Positions 33,610-42,059 of a stretch of DNA of 64,000 nt are shown piece by piece. Position 1 is the first letter of the stretch; every line of letters starts with the position of its first letter. A program made the position numbers and the translations under genes. The stretch is taken from the NCBI GenBank assembly GCA_024349765.1, contig AP026073.1, positions 2,108,001 to 2,172,000 on the forward strand. Direction: 5' to 3'. Source of the DNA: Streptomyces nigrescens (GTDB taxonomy: Bacteria; Actinomycetota; Actinomycetes; Streptomycetales; Streptomycetaceae). Below the pieces are notes generated by a model. That model was not told the origin of the DNA. It saw only the letters and a list, made by a program, of their open reading frames with translations, and searched no databases.

Positions 33610-35151
33610 TCAGCTCTCGTCGTCGAGCCAGCCCATGGTCCGCTCCACGGCCTTGAGCCAGTTCTTGTACTCGCGGTCACGGGTGGCCGCGTCCATGCGG
33701 GGGGTCCATTCGGCGGCCCGACGCCAGTTGGCGCGCAGTTCGTCGGTGCTGGACCAGAAGCCGACGGCCAGTCCGGCCGCATAGGCAGCGCCGAGGCAGG
33801 TGGTCTCGGCGACCATCGGGCGCACCACGGGCGCGTCCAGGAAGTCCGAGATGGTCTGCATCAGCAGGTTGTTGGAGGTCATGCCGCCGTCGACCTTGAG
33901 CGCGGTCAGGTCGACGCCGGAGTCCTTGGTCATGGCGTCGGTGATCTCACGGGTCTGCCAGGCGGTGGCCTCGAGAACGGCGCGGGCGATGTGCGCCTTG
34001 GTGACGTAACGGGTCAGGCCCGCGATGACACCGCGCGCGTCGGAGCGCCAGTACGGGGCGAACAGGCCGGAGAAGGCCGGCACGAAGTACGCGCCGCCGT
34101 TGTCCTCGACCGTGCTGGCGAGGGTCTCGATCTCGGCCGCGCTGTTGATCAGGCCCATCTGGTCGCGCATCCACTGGACCAGCGAACCGGTGACGGCGAT
34201 CGAGCCCTCCAGGGCGTAGACCGTCTGCTGGTCGCCGATCCGGTAGCCGACCGTGGTCAGCAGCCCGTTGTACGAGTTGACCGGCTCGTGGCCGGTGTTC
34301 ATGAGCATGAAGGTGCCGGTGCCGTACGTGGACTTGGCCTCACCCTGGGCGAAGCAGGTCTGGCCGAAGAGCGCGGCCTGCTGGTCGCCGAGCGCCGAGG
34401 CGACCGGGACGCCGGCCAGCACACCGCCGGCGGTGTGGCCGTAGACCTCGGCGGACGACTTGATCTCCGGCAGCACGGCCGCCGGGATGTCCATCGACGC
34501 GAGGATCTTGTCGTCCCACTCCAGGCTGTGGAGGTTCATCAGCATGGTGCGGGACGCGTTGGTGACGTCGGTGACGTGGTGGCCGCCGTTGACGCCGCCG
34601 GTGAGGTTCCAGATGACCCAGGAGTCCATCGTGCCGAAGAGGATCTCGCCGCGCTCGGCGCGCTCGCGCAGGCCCTCGACGTTGTCGAGCAGCCAGCGGA
34701 TCTTCGGGCCGGCGAAGTAGGAGGCCAGCGGCAGGCCGGTCTCCCGGCGGAAGCGGTCCTGGCCGACGTTGCGGCCGAGCTCCTTGCAGAGCGCGTCGGT
34801 GCGGGTGTCCTGCCAGACGATGGCGTTGTGGACCGGCTCACCGGTGTTCTTGTCCCAGAGGACGGTGGTCTCGCGCTGGTTGGTGATGCCGATGGCGCGC
34901 ACGTCGTCGGCGGTGATGCCGGCCTTCTGCACGGCGCCGTCGACGACCTGCTGGACGTTGGTCCAGATCTCGGCGGCGTCGTGCTCGACCCAGCCCGGCT
35001 TCGGGAAGATCTGCTCGTGCTCCTTCTGGTCGACCGAGACGATCCGGCCGTCCTTGTCGAAGACGATGCAGCGGCTGGAGGTCGTCCCCTGGTCGATCGC
35101 CGCGATGAACGGGCCGTGGCCGTGGGAGGAGGTGCTGTGGGTGTCGCTCAT
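33610..35151 (-). CDS. glpK: Glycerol kinase GlpK
   Basis: A 513-residue FGGY kinase that phosphorylates glycerol to sn-glycerol-3-phosphate with ATP. Signatures are [10 protein letters not shown] (ATP loop, Asp20), NQRETT, the glycerol-contact motif [19 protein letters not shown] and [13 protein letters not shown]. The start is ATG at 35149-35151, 47 bases after glpF, with GGAGCACACC upstream. It captures glycerol brought in by GlpF. Expression is expected to be under GylR control. Confidence 0.96.
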   Translation of the reverse strand: MSDTHSTSSHGHGPFIAAIDQGTTSSRCIVFDKDGRIVSVDQKEHEQIFPKPGWVEHDAAEIWTNVQQVVDGAVQKAGITADDVRAIGITNQRETTVLWDKNTGEPVHNAIVWQDTRTDALCKELGRNVGQDRFRRETGLPLASYFAGPKIRWLLDNVEGLRERAERGEILFGTMDSWVIWNLTGGVNGGHHVTDVTNASRTMLMNLHSLEWDDKILASMDIPAAVLPEIKSSAEVYGHTAGGVLAGVPVASALGDQQAALFGQTCFAQGEAKSTYGTGTFMLMNTGHEPVNSYNGLLTTVGYRIGDQQTVYALEGSIAVTGSLVQWMRDQMGLINSAAEIETLASTVEDNGGAYFVPAFSGLFAPYWRSDARGVIAGLTRYVTKAHIARAVLEATAWQTREITDAMTKDSGVDLTALKVDGGMTSNNLLMQTISDFLDAPVVRPMVAETTCLGAAYAAGLAVGFWSSTDELRANWRRAAEWTPRMDAATRDREYKNWLKAVERTMGWLDDES

Positions 35152-35198
35152 GGTGTGCTCCAAGGAAGTCTGTGCGGGCGGCGGGGCGGTCGGGCGGA

Positions 35199-35987
35199 TC
35201 AGGCGAACGCCACCTGGTAGATGCCCCCGGCGAGGGCGCCGCCGATGAGCGGGCCGACGACCGGGATCCAGGCGTAACCCCAGTCTGAACCGCCCTTGTT
35301 CGGCAGCGGCAGCAGCGCGTGCACGATGCGCGGACCGAGGTCGCGGACCGGGTTGATGGCGTATCCCGTCGGACCGCCGAGCGACAGGCCGATGCCGACG
35401 ACGACCAGTGCCACCAGCAGGGTGCCGATGACGCCGACGCCCTTGCCGTTGTCGCTCAGACCGAGCGTGAGGATCGACAGCACGAGCACGGTGGTGGCGA
35501 TGATCTCGGTGGCGAGGTTCTGCACGGCATTGCGGATCTCGGGGCCGGTGGAGAAGATGCCCAGGACCGGGCCGGCCTTCGGAGCGGCGGCCTGGTCGAC
35601 CATGCCCTCCTCGCTCGTGTGGTCCGCGAGCACCTCGGGATCGGTCAGATGCGCACGGAACTGTCCGTAGTACACGACCCAGACCAGTACGGCGCCGATC
35701 ATGGCGCCGAGCATCTCGCCGGCCAGGTACACCGGCACCTGGCTCCAGGCGACGGCGCCCTTGATGGCGAGCCCGATCGTGACCGCCGGGTTGAGGTGCG
35801 CGCCGGACTTCGCGGCGATGTACGCGCCCGTGAGGACGGCGAAGCCCCACCCGAAGGTGATGGCCACCCATCCGGCGTTGTGCGCCTTGGAGCGCTTGAA
35901 CGTGACGGCGGCGCAGACGCCGCCACCCATAAGAAGCAGTACAGCGGTACCGATGGTCTCGCTGAGGAAGATGTCGGAGCTGGACAC
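35199..35987 (-). CDS. glpF: Glycerol uptake facilitator GlpF
   Basis: A 262-residue aquaglyceroporin with six membrane helices. The first pore motif is HLNPAVT (NPA 66-68). The second is [10 protein letters not shown] (212-221), where NPA is changed to NPV; the Asp after Arg is the mark of glycerol channels. The start is GTG at 35985-35987 behind AAAGGAGT. It is the first gene of the glycerol operon. An operator-like sequence lies 124-143 bases upstream. Confidence 0.93.
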   Translation of the reverse strand: MSSSDIFLSETIGTAVLLLMGGGVCAAVTFKRSKAHNAGWVAITFGWGFAVLTGAYIAAKSGAHLNPAVTIGLAIKGAVAWSQVPVYLAGEMLGAMIGAVLVWVVYYGQFRAHLTDPEVLADHTSEEGMVDQAAAPKAGPVLGIFSTGPEIRNAVQNLATEIIATTVLVLSILTLGLSDNGKGVGVIGTLLVALVVVGIGLSLGGPTGYAINPVRDLGPRIVHALLPLPNKGGSDWGYAWIPVVGPLIGGALAGGIYQVAFA

Positions 35988-36110
35988 CGGCGACTCCTTT
36001 GTCCTTCGTCCAGGGGAAGGCGAACCCCGGGTCCCTCCGGTGGTTCGCGCCCTCCGTGAGGGCGGTGGTCGGCCCGGCACTGCACACCATAGCGAATATT
36101 GCCGTGTGGT

Positions 36111-36130
36111 GTTCGACAATGCCGACCGAT
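36111..36130. promoter_or_regulatory. Candidate GylR operator upstream of glpF
   Basis: GTTCGACAATGCCGACCGAT matches the sequence at 37000-37019, in front of gylR, at 18 of 20 positions. Such near-identity in two control regions of the same regulon points to the GylR binding site. A related half-palindrome, GTTCAGCGTCAGAAC, is at 36144-36158. Confidence 0.7.
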
Positions 36131-36200
36131 GCACGGCAGTTTTGTTCAGCGTCAGAACCCCGTCAAGGGGTACTTGGCCAAAAACTTAGGTGAACTTAAC

Positions 36201-36223
36201 GGGCGAAAGGGTCAGAATCGCCC
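36201..36223 (-). terminator. Hairpin at the gylR stop codon
   Basis: GGGCGA (36201-36206) pairs with TCGCCC (36218-36223) and encloses the gylR stop (36212-36214). It may partly terminate the gylR transcript before glpF, or allow readthrough. Confidence 0.45.
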
Positions 36224-36976
36224 TGCGCCAAGATCACGAGACACCGCGCGTGCACAATCGCGCACAGCAGCGACGATTTCCGGCCGCAGTTCGCCGTCCC
36301 GGCAGACCCGCTCCACCGCCCCGGTGATCCCCACCGCGCCCACCGGCATCCGCCGCCGGTCGTGGATCGGCGTCGCCACCGACGCCACGCCGTCCCAGGT
36401 CTCCTCCACGTCCGCGGCCCAGCCCCGGGCCCGGATCAGGTCCAGCAGCCCCTCGAAGTCCCCCAGGCCGGTCACCGTGCGCGGCGTGAACGCCTCCCGG
36501 TCCGCCTCGACGACCTCGCTGTGCGCCACCGGGTCGTACGCGCAGAGCACCTTGCCCAGCGCCGTGCTGTGCAGCGGCTGCATCGCCCCCACCTCCAGCA
36601 CCTGCCGGCTGTCGTCCGGCCGGAAGACGTGGTGCACCACCAGCACCCCCTGCTGGTGCAGGACGCCCAGATAGACCGCCTCGCCACTGGAACGCGCCAG
36701 GTCGTCGGTCCACACCAGGGCGCGGGCGCGCAGCTCGTGCACGTCCAGGTAGCTGTTGCCCAGCCGCAGCAGCTCCGCGCCCAGCTGATAGCGGCCCGAG
36801 ACCGCTTCCTGCTCGACGAAGCCCTCCTGCTGCAGGGTGCGCAGGATGCCGTGCGCGGTGCCCTTGGCCAGCCCGAGGGACGAGGAGATGTCGGAGAGGC
36901 CCAGTCGCCGCTCACCTCCCGCGAGCAGCCGCAACATCGCGGCTGCGCGCTCCAGCGACTGGATGGTGCGTGCCAT
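36212..36976 (-). CDS. gylR: Glycerol operon regulator GylR (IclR family)
   Basis: A 254-residue IclR-type repressor. It has an N-terminal winged helix (about 5-65; DISSSLGLAKGTAHGILRTL) and a C-terminal effector domain (about 80-250; LHSTALGKVLCAYDP, VATPIHDRRRMPVGAVGITG). In S. coelicolor GylR represses its own gene and the glycerol genes, with glycerol-3-phosphate as likely inducer. ATG at 36974-36976 with GGAGG upstream. The operator-like sequence at 37000-37019 sits right before the ribosome binding site. Confidence 0.93.
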   Translation of the reverse strand: MARTIQSLERAAAMLRLLAGGERRLGLSDISSSLGLAKGTAHGILRTLQQEGFVEQEAVSGRYQLGAELLRLGNSYLDVHELRARALVWTDDLARSSGEAVYLGVLHQQGVLVVHHVFRPDDSRQVLEVGAMQPLHSTALGKVLCAYDPVAHSEVVEADREAFTPRTVTGLGDFEGLLDLIRARGWAADVEETWDGVASVATPIHDRRRMPVGAVGITGAVERVCRDGELRPEIVAAVRDCARAVSRDLGAGRF

Positions 36977-36999
36977 CGGGCAACCTCCGAGAATGAGCA

Positions 37000-37019
37000 G
37001 TTCGACAATGCTGAACGAT
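37000..37019. promoter_or_regulatory. Candidate GylR operator at gylR
   Basis: GTTCGACAATGCTGAACGAT contains GTTC-N9-GAAC as an imperfect dyad and is repeated at 36111-36130 in front of glpF (18 of 20 bases). It lies 24 bases upstream of the gylR start, in a position to block transcription. Confidence 0.7.
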
Positions 37020-37168
37020 ATCGGCCCATGCCGACTGAGGGCAGAGAACCGTGACTACTGGGTGTGGGTGCACCGGAGTCTGCCAACGATCACGAACGGC
37101 CCACCCACGGGGGTGGAGGGGTGCTGTCCACGCCGTGGAACGGGGAACACGTGTACCGGACCGGCAGC

Positions 37169-37204
37169 TACGCTGGCCGGGTGCGCCCCCTGAAGGGGGG
37201 TGCA
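37169..37204 (+). promoter_or_regulatory. metH promoter -10 candidate and leader hairpin
   Basis: TACGCT (37169-37174) resembles a -10 element. The following sequence 37182-37204 folds into a 10-bp hairpin, TGCGCCCCC-TGAAG-GGGGGTGCA with one G-T pair, which would be at the very 5' end of the metH mRNA. No known riboswitch consensus (cobalamin, SAM, SAH) is recognisable. Confidence 0.4.
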
Positions 37205-37239
37205 AAGCCGACAGCCGTCGCAACCACGGGAGCATCTCC

Positions 37240-40200
37240 ATGGCCTCGAACACGCCATCGTCCACCCACACCGCCCGCATCGAATCCCTGCGTGAGGCGC
37301 TGGCCTCGCGGGTGGTGGTCGCCGACGGGGCGATGGGCACCATGCTGCAGGCCCAGGACCCGACCATGGAGGACTTCCAGCAGCTGGAGGGCTGCAACGA
37401 GATCCTCAACCTCACCCGGCCCGACATCGTCCGCTCGGTGCACGAGGAGTACTTCGCGGTCGGCGTCGACTGCGTCGAGACCAACACGTTCGGCGCGAAC
37501 CACGCCGCCCTCGCCGAGTACGACATCCCCGAGCGGGTCCACGAGCTGTCCGAGGCCGGCGCCCGGATCGCCCGCGAGGTCGCCGACGAGTTCACCGCCT
37601 CCACCGGCCAGCAGCGCTACGTCCTGGGCTCCATGGGCCCCGGCACCAAGCTGCCCACCCTCGGCCACGCCCCCTACGTCACCCTCCGCGACGCCTACCA
37701 GCAGAACGCCGAGGGCATGATCGCCGGCGGCGCGGACGCCCTGCTCGTCGAGACCACCCAGGACCTGCTGCAGACCAAGGCCGCCATCCTGGGCGCCCGC
37801 CGCGCCCTGAAGGCCACCGGCACCGACCTCCCGGTGATCTGCTCGGTCACCGTCGAGACCACCGGCACCATGCTGCTGGGCTCCGAGATCGGCGCGGCGC
37901 TGACCGCGCTGGAACCGCTCGGCATCGACATGATCGGCCTGAACTGCGCCACCGGCCCGGCCGAGATGAGCGAGCACCTGCGCTACCTCGCCCGGCACTC
38001 CCGCATCCCGCTGTCCTGCATGCCCAACGCGGGCCTGCCGGTGCTCGGCAAGGACGGCGCCCACTACCCGCTCACGCCCCAGGAGCTGGCCGACGCCCAG
38101 GAGACCTTCGTCGCCGAGTACGGCCTGTCGCTGGTCGGCGGCTGCTGCGGGACGACCCCCGAGCACCTGCGGCAGGTCGTGGAGCGGGTCCGCGACCTCA
38201 CCCCGCCCGAGCGCCGGCCGCGCCCCGAGCCGGGCGCCGCGTCCCTGTACCAGACCGTGCCGTTCCGCCAGGACACCTCCTACCTGGCGATCGGCGAGCG
38301 GACCAACGCCAACGGCTCGAAGAAGTTCCGCGAGGCGATGCTGGACGGCCGCTGGGACGACTGCGTGGAGATGGCCCGCGACCAGATCCGCGAGGGCGCC
38401 CACATGCTCGACCTGTGCGTCGACTACGTGGGCCGGGACGGCGTCGCCGACATGGAGGAGCTGGCCGGCCGCTTCGCCACCGCCTCCACCCTGCCCATCG
38501 TCCTGGACTCCACCGAAGTACCGGTCATCCAGGCCGGCCTGGAGAAGCTGGGCGGCCGCGCGGTGATCAACTCCGTCAACTACGAGGACGGTGACGGCCC
38601 CGAGTCGCGCTTCGCCAAGGTCACCGCGCTCGCCGCCGAGCACGGCGCGGCGCTGATCGCGCTGACCATCGACGAGGAGGGCCAGGCCCGCACCGCCGAG
38701 AAGAAGGTGGAGATCGCCGAGCGGCTGATCGACGACCTGACCGGCAACTGGGGCATCCACGAGAGCGACATCCTCATCGACTGTCTGACGTTCACGATCT
38801 GCACCGGTCAGGAGGAGTCCCGCAAGGACGGCATCGCCACGATCGAGGCCATCCGCGAGCTCAAGAGGCGCCACCCCGAGGTGCAGACCACCCTGGGCCT
38901 GTCCAACATCTCCTTCGGCCTCAACCCGGCCGCCCGGATCGTGCTGAACTCCGTCTTCCTCGACGAGTGCGTCAAGGCCGGCCTGGACTCGGCCATCGTG
39001 CACGCCTCCAAGATCCTGCCGATCGCCCGGCTGGAGGAGGAGCAGGTCAAGGCCGCCCTCGACCTGATCCACGACCGGCGCAGCGAGGGCTACGACCCGC
39101 TGCAGAAGCTGATGGAGCTCTTCGAGGGCGCCACCGCCAAGTCGCTGAAGGCCGGCAAGGCCGAGGAACTGGCCGCGCTGCCGCTGGAGGAGCGCCTCAA
39201 GCGGCGCATCATCGACGGCGAGAAGAACGGCCTGGAGGCCGACCTCGACGCGGCCCTGCAGGACCGCCCCGCCCTCGACATCGTCAACGACACCCTCCTG
39301 GACGGCATGAAGGTCGTCGGCGAGCTCTTCGGCTCCGGCCAGATGCAGCTGCCGTTCGTGCTGCAGTCCGCCGAGGTCATGAAGACCGCGGTGGCCTACC
39401 TGGAGCCGCACATGGAGAAGTCCGACGACGAGGGCAAGGGCACCATCGTCCTGGCCACCGTCCGCGGCGACGTCCACGACATCGGCAAGAACCTCGTCGA
39501 CATCATCCTGTCCAACAACGGCTACAACGTCGTCAACCTCGGCATCAAGCAGCCGGTCTCGGCGATCCTGGAGGCCGCCGAGGAGCACCGGGCCGACGTC
39601 ATCGGCATGTCCGGGCTCCTGGTCAAGTCCACGGTGATCATGAAGGAGAACCTGGAGGAGCTCAACCAGCGCAAGATGGCGGCCGACTACCCCGTCATCC
39701 TCGGCGGCGCCGCCCTCACCCGTGCCTACGTCGAGCAGGACCTGCACGAGATCTACGAGGGCGAGGTCCGCTACGCCCGCGACGCGTTCGAGGGCCTGCG
39801 ACTGATGGACGCCCTGATCGCCGTCAAGCGCGGGGTGCCCGGCGCGGCCCTCCCCGAGCTCAAGCAGCGCCGGGTCCCCAAGCGCGACACGGCCGTCCTG
39901 GAGGTCGAGGAGCCCGAGGGCGCGGTGCGCTCCGACGTCGCCACCGACAACCCGGTCCCCGCCCCGCCGTTCTGGGGCACCCGGGTCGTCAAGGGCATCC
40001 AGCTCGCCGACTACGCCTCCTGGCTGGACGAGGGGGCCCTCTTCAAGGGCCAGTGGGGCCTCAAGCAGGCCCGCACCGGCGAGGGCCCGACGTACGAGGA
40101 GCTGGTGGAGACCGAGGGCCGCCCGCGGCTGCGCGGCTGGCTCGACAAGCTGCAGACCGAGAACCTCCTGGAGGCCGCGGTCGTCCACGGCTACTTCCCC

Positions 40201-40749
40201 TGCGTCTCCAAGGGCGAGGACCTGATCCTGCTGCACGAGGACGGCACCGAGCGCACCCGCTTCACCTTCCCGCGCCAGCGCCGCGGCCGCCGGCTGTGCC
40301 TGGCGGACTACTTCCGCCCGGAGGAGTCCGGCGAGACCGACGTCGTCGGCCTCCAGGTCGTCACCGTCGGCTCCAGGATCGGCGCCGCAACCGCCGAGCT
40401 CTTCGAGGCCAACTCCTACCGCGACTACCTCGAACTGCACGGCCTGTCCGTCCAGTTGGCCGAGGCGCTGGCCGAGTACTGGCACGCCCGGGTCCGCGCC
40501 GAGCTGGGCTTCGGCGGCGAGGACCCGAACGACATCGAGGACATGTTCGCGCTCAAGTACCGCGGCGCCCGCTTCTCGCTGGGCTACGGCGCCTGCCCCG
40601 ACCTGGAGGACCGCGCCAAGATCGCCGACCTGCTGGAGCCCGAGCGGATCGGGGTCCAGCTGTCCGAGGAGTTCCAGCTGCACCCGGAGCAGTCCACGGA
40701 CGCCATCGTGATCCACCACCCCGAGGCGAAGTACTTCAACGCCAGGTGA
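37240..40749 (+). CDS. metH: Cobalamin-dependent methionine synthase MetH
   Basis: A 1169-residue multidomain enzyme that moves the methyl group of methyltetrahydrofolate to homocysteine through methylcobalamin. The domains in order are: homocysteine/zinc domain (1 to about 330; Cys236, Cys302, Cys303), pterin domain (about 350-610; RTNANGSKKF), helical cap and cobalamin Rossmann domain (about 640-890; RGDVHDIGKN, lower-ligand His746), and the AdoMet activation domain (about 920-1169; RFSLGYGACPD). ATG 37240 has GGGAGC nine bases upstream. It reads away from gylR and is probably transcribed alone. A terminator follows. Confidence 0.97.
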   Translation: MASNTPSSTHTARIESLREALASRVVVADGAMGTMLQAQDPTMEDFQQLEGCNEILNLTRPDIVRSVHEEYFAVGVDCVETNTFGANHAALAEYDIPERVHELSEAGARIAREVADEFTASTGQQRYVLGSMGPGTKLPTLGHAPYVTLRDAYQQNAEGMIAGGADALLVETTQDLLQTKAAILGARRALKATGTDLPVICSVTVETTGTMLLGSEIGAALTALEPLGIDMIGLNCATGPAEMSEHLRYLARHSRIPLSCMPNAGLPVLGKDGAHYPLTPQELADAQETFVAEYGLSLVGGCCGTTPEHLRQVVERVRDLTPPERRPRPEPGAASLYQTVPFRQDTSYLAIGERTNANGSKKFREAMLDGRWDDCVEMARDQIREGAHMLDLCVDYVGRDGVADMEELAGRFATASTLPIVLDSTEVPVIQAGLEKLGGRAVINSVNYEDGDGPESRFAKVTALAAEHGAALIALTIDEEGQARTAEKKVEIAERLIDDLTGNWGIHESDILIDCLTFTICTGQEESRKDGIATIEAIRELKRRHPEVQTTLGLSNISFGLNPAARIVLNSVFLDECVKAGLDSAIVHASKILPIARLEEEQVKAALDLIHDRRSEGYDPLQKLMELFEGATAKSLKAGKAEELAALPLEERLKRRIIDGEKNGLEADLDAALQDRPALDIVNDTLLDGMKVVGELFGSGQMQLPFVLQSAEVMKTAVAYLEPHMEKSDDEGKGTIVLATVRGDVHDIGKNLVDIILSNNGYNVVNLGIKQPVSAILEAAEEHRADVIGMSGLLVKSTVIMKENLEELNQRKMAADYPVILGGAALTRAYVEQDLHEIYEGEVRYARDAFEGLRLMDALIAVKRGVPGAALPELKQRRVPKRDTAVLEVEEPEGAVRSDVATDNPVPAPPFWGTRVVKGIQLADYASWLDEGALFKGQWGLKQARTGEGPTYEELVETEGRPRLRGWLDKLQTENLLEAAVVHGYFPCVSKGEDLILLHEDGTERTRFTFPRQRRGRRLCLADYFRPEESGETDVVGLQVVTVGSRIGAATAELFEANSYRDYLELHGLSVQLAEALAEYWHARVRAELGFGGEDPNDIEDMFALKYRGARFSLGYGACPDLEDRAKIADLLEPERIGVQLSEEFQLHPEQSTDAIVIHHPEAKYFNAR

Positions 40750-40790
40750 TGTCCGTACCGCCGGGGTCCGCCCGGCGTGACGCAGTGTGA

Positions 40791-40833
40791 GCGGCCGGGG
40801 CCGTCCGGAGTCGCACCGGGCGGCCCCGGCCGC
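40791..40833 (+). terminator. Terminator after metH
   Basis: An 18-bp stem (40791-40808 with 40816-40833, one wobble pair) around a seven-base loop, 41 bases after the metH stop. The arm begins GCGGCCGGGGCC. Confidence 0.78.
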
Positions 40834-40971
40834 CGCGGTCCCGCCGCCGGCACGCATTCCGGCGCACACCGTCGTACACTTATCGATCCGGTAGTGGCCG
40901 GTCGTTTCCCCCAGCCGGGGATGGCGACCGGCCTCTTCGTCCCTTGTGGGACGCGTAACGGAGGTGGATGG

Positions 40972-41685
40972 ATGACCAGCAGCATCCCCGCAGTCGGCAC
41001 CCGGACGGGCGGCGCCGCGACCCTCCAGGCCGTCTTCCTCGACCTCGACGGCACGCTCGTCGACACGGAGGGATTCTGGTGGGAGGCGGAGGCGCAGGTG
41101 TTCGCCGAGCTCGGCCACGTCCTCGACGACGCGCACCGCGAGGTGGTCGTCGGCGGGCCGATGACCCGCAGTGCCGGGTATCTGATTCAGGCCACCGGCG
41201 CCGACATCGGCCTGACCGAGCTGAGCGTGCTGCTCAACGCCGCCTTCCTGGACCGGATCGCCCGCGGTGTCCCGCTGATGCCGGGCGCCCACCGGCTGCT
41301 GGCCGAGCTGGCCGCCCACGAGGTGCCCGCCGCGCTGGTCTCCGCCTCGCACCGCTCCATCGTCGACCGGATGCTCGCGTCCCTCGGGGCGGAACACTTC
41401 CGGCTGACGCTGGCGGGCGACGACCTGCCCCGCACCAAGCCGCACCCGGACCCGTACGTCACGGCCGCCGCGCGGCTCGGGGTGGACCCGGCACGCTGCG
41501 TGGTCGTCGAGGACACCCTGACCGGGGTCCGGGCGGGGGAGGCGGCCGGCTGCCCGGTCGTCGCGGTCCCCTCGGTGACCCCGATCCCGGTCGCCCCGGG
41601 CCGCAGCGTCGTCCGCTCGCTGGAAGAAGTGGATCTCGCATTTCTCCGCTCGCTCATCACGGAAAGCCGCGGCGCCGTGCACTGA
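40972..41685 (+). CDS. HAD-superfamily phosphatase (beta-phosphoglucomutase-like)
   Basis: A 237-residue HAD hydrolase. It has motif I FLDLDGTLVDTE (Asp nucleophile), motif II ALVSASHRS, motif III Lys in RTKPHPDPY and motif IV VVEDTLTGVRAGEAAG, with a small helical cap between I and II. It is probably a phosphatase for a sugar phosphate or similar metabolite. ATG 40972 lies behind GGAGGTGG. It stands between metH and the binding lipoproteins, as in other streptomycetes. Confidence 0.9.
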   Translation: MTSSIPAVGTRTGGAATLQAVFLDLDGTLVDTEGFWWEAEAQVFAELGHVLDDAHREVVVGGPMTRSAGYLIQATGADIGLTELSVLLNAAFLDRIARGVPLMPGAHRLLAELAAHEVPAALVSASHRSIVDRMLASLGAEHFRLTLAGDDLPRTKPHPDPYVTAAARLGVDPARCVVVEDTLTGVRAGEAAGCPVVAVPSVTPIPVAPGRSVVRSLEEVDLAFLRSLITESRGAVH

Positions 41686-42059
41686 GCGTGTCCCGCCAAA
41701 TGCCCGGAAGAACTCAGGGGAGCGGCCCGCTCATTTTCCGTGACGAAAGGACGGGGGCCGTCCTGACTGAATTGATACATCGCCGCAGAGCCGTGAATGC
41801 GTGACGTTTCTCACGTGCCGGGGCGTCGACAGTGGACCCGACAGGTGCTCCACGGGCCCTGTTCGGAGGTTTCTACGGGGGTAAGTGTCCGGATTGGTGG
41901 AGCAACGCGCGGATCGTTCCGCCGTCCGGATATCGATCACCCCGCCGACGTTATCCGGGAGCCTTATCCCTTCAACTCCTTTGTGTCCCGGCGCGGCTGG
42001 CCGTTCCTACTAATGTCGACGCGAGCAACACCTCTGCGCTGATAAGGAACCTGCCGACG
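41686..42059. promoter_or_regulatory. Long control region before the binding-protein pair
   Basis: This 374-base non-coding stretch has lower GC than its surroundings. It contains an inverted repeat CCGGATA (41926-41932) / TATCCGG (41952-41958) with a 19-base spacer, and a -10-like TACTAAT at 42008-42014, 45 bases before the start codon. A GTTTCTCACGTG-like sequence occurs near 41808-41820. No coding frame in it resembles a protein. Confidence 0.45.

Noticed and set aside
37020-37239. Riboswitch (cobalamin, SAM or SAH) before metH
   Set aside because: None of the conserved core sequences of these classes could be recognised; only one simple hairpin is present.
37168-41682. A 1504-codon open frame on the minus strand
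   Set aside because: It is antisense to metH and the HAD gene. Its length follows from the GC bias of Streptomyces codons; the translation has no family features.
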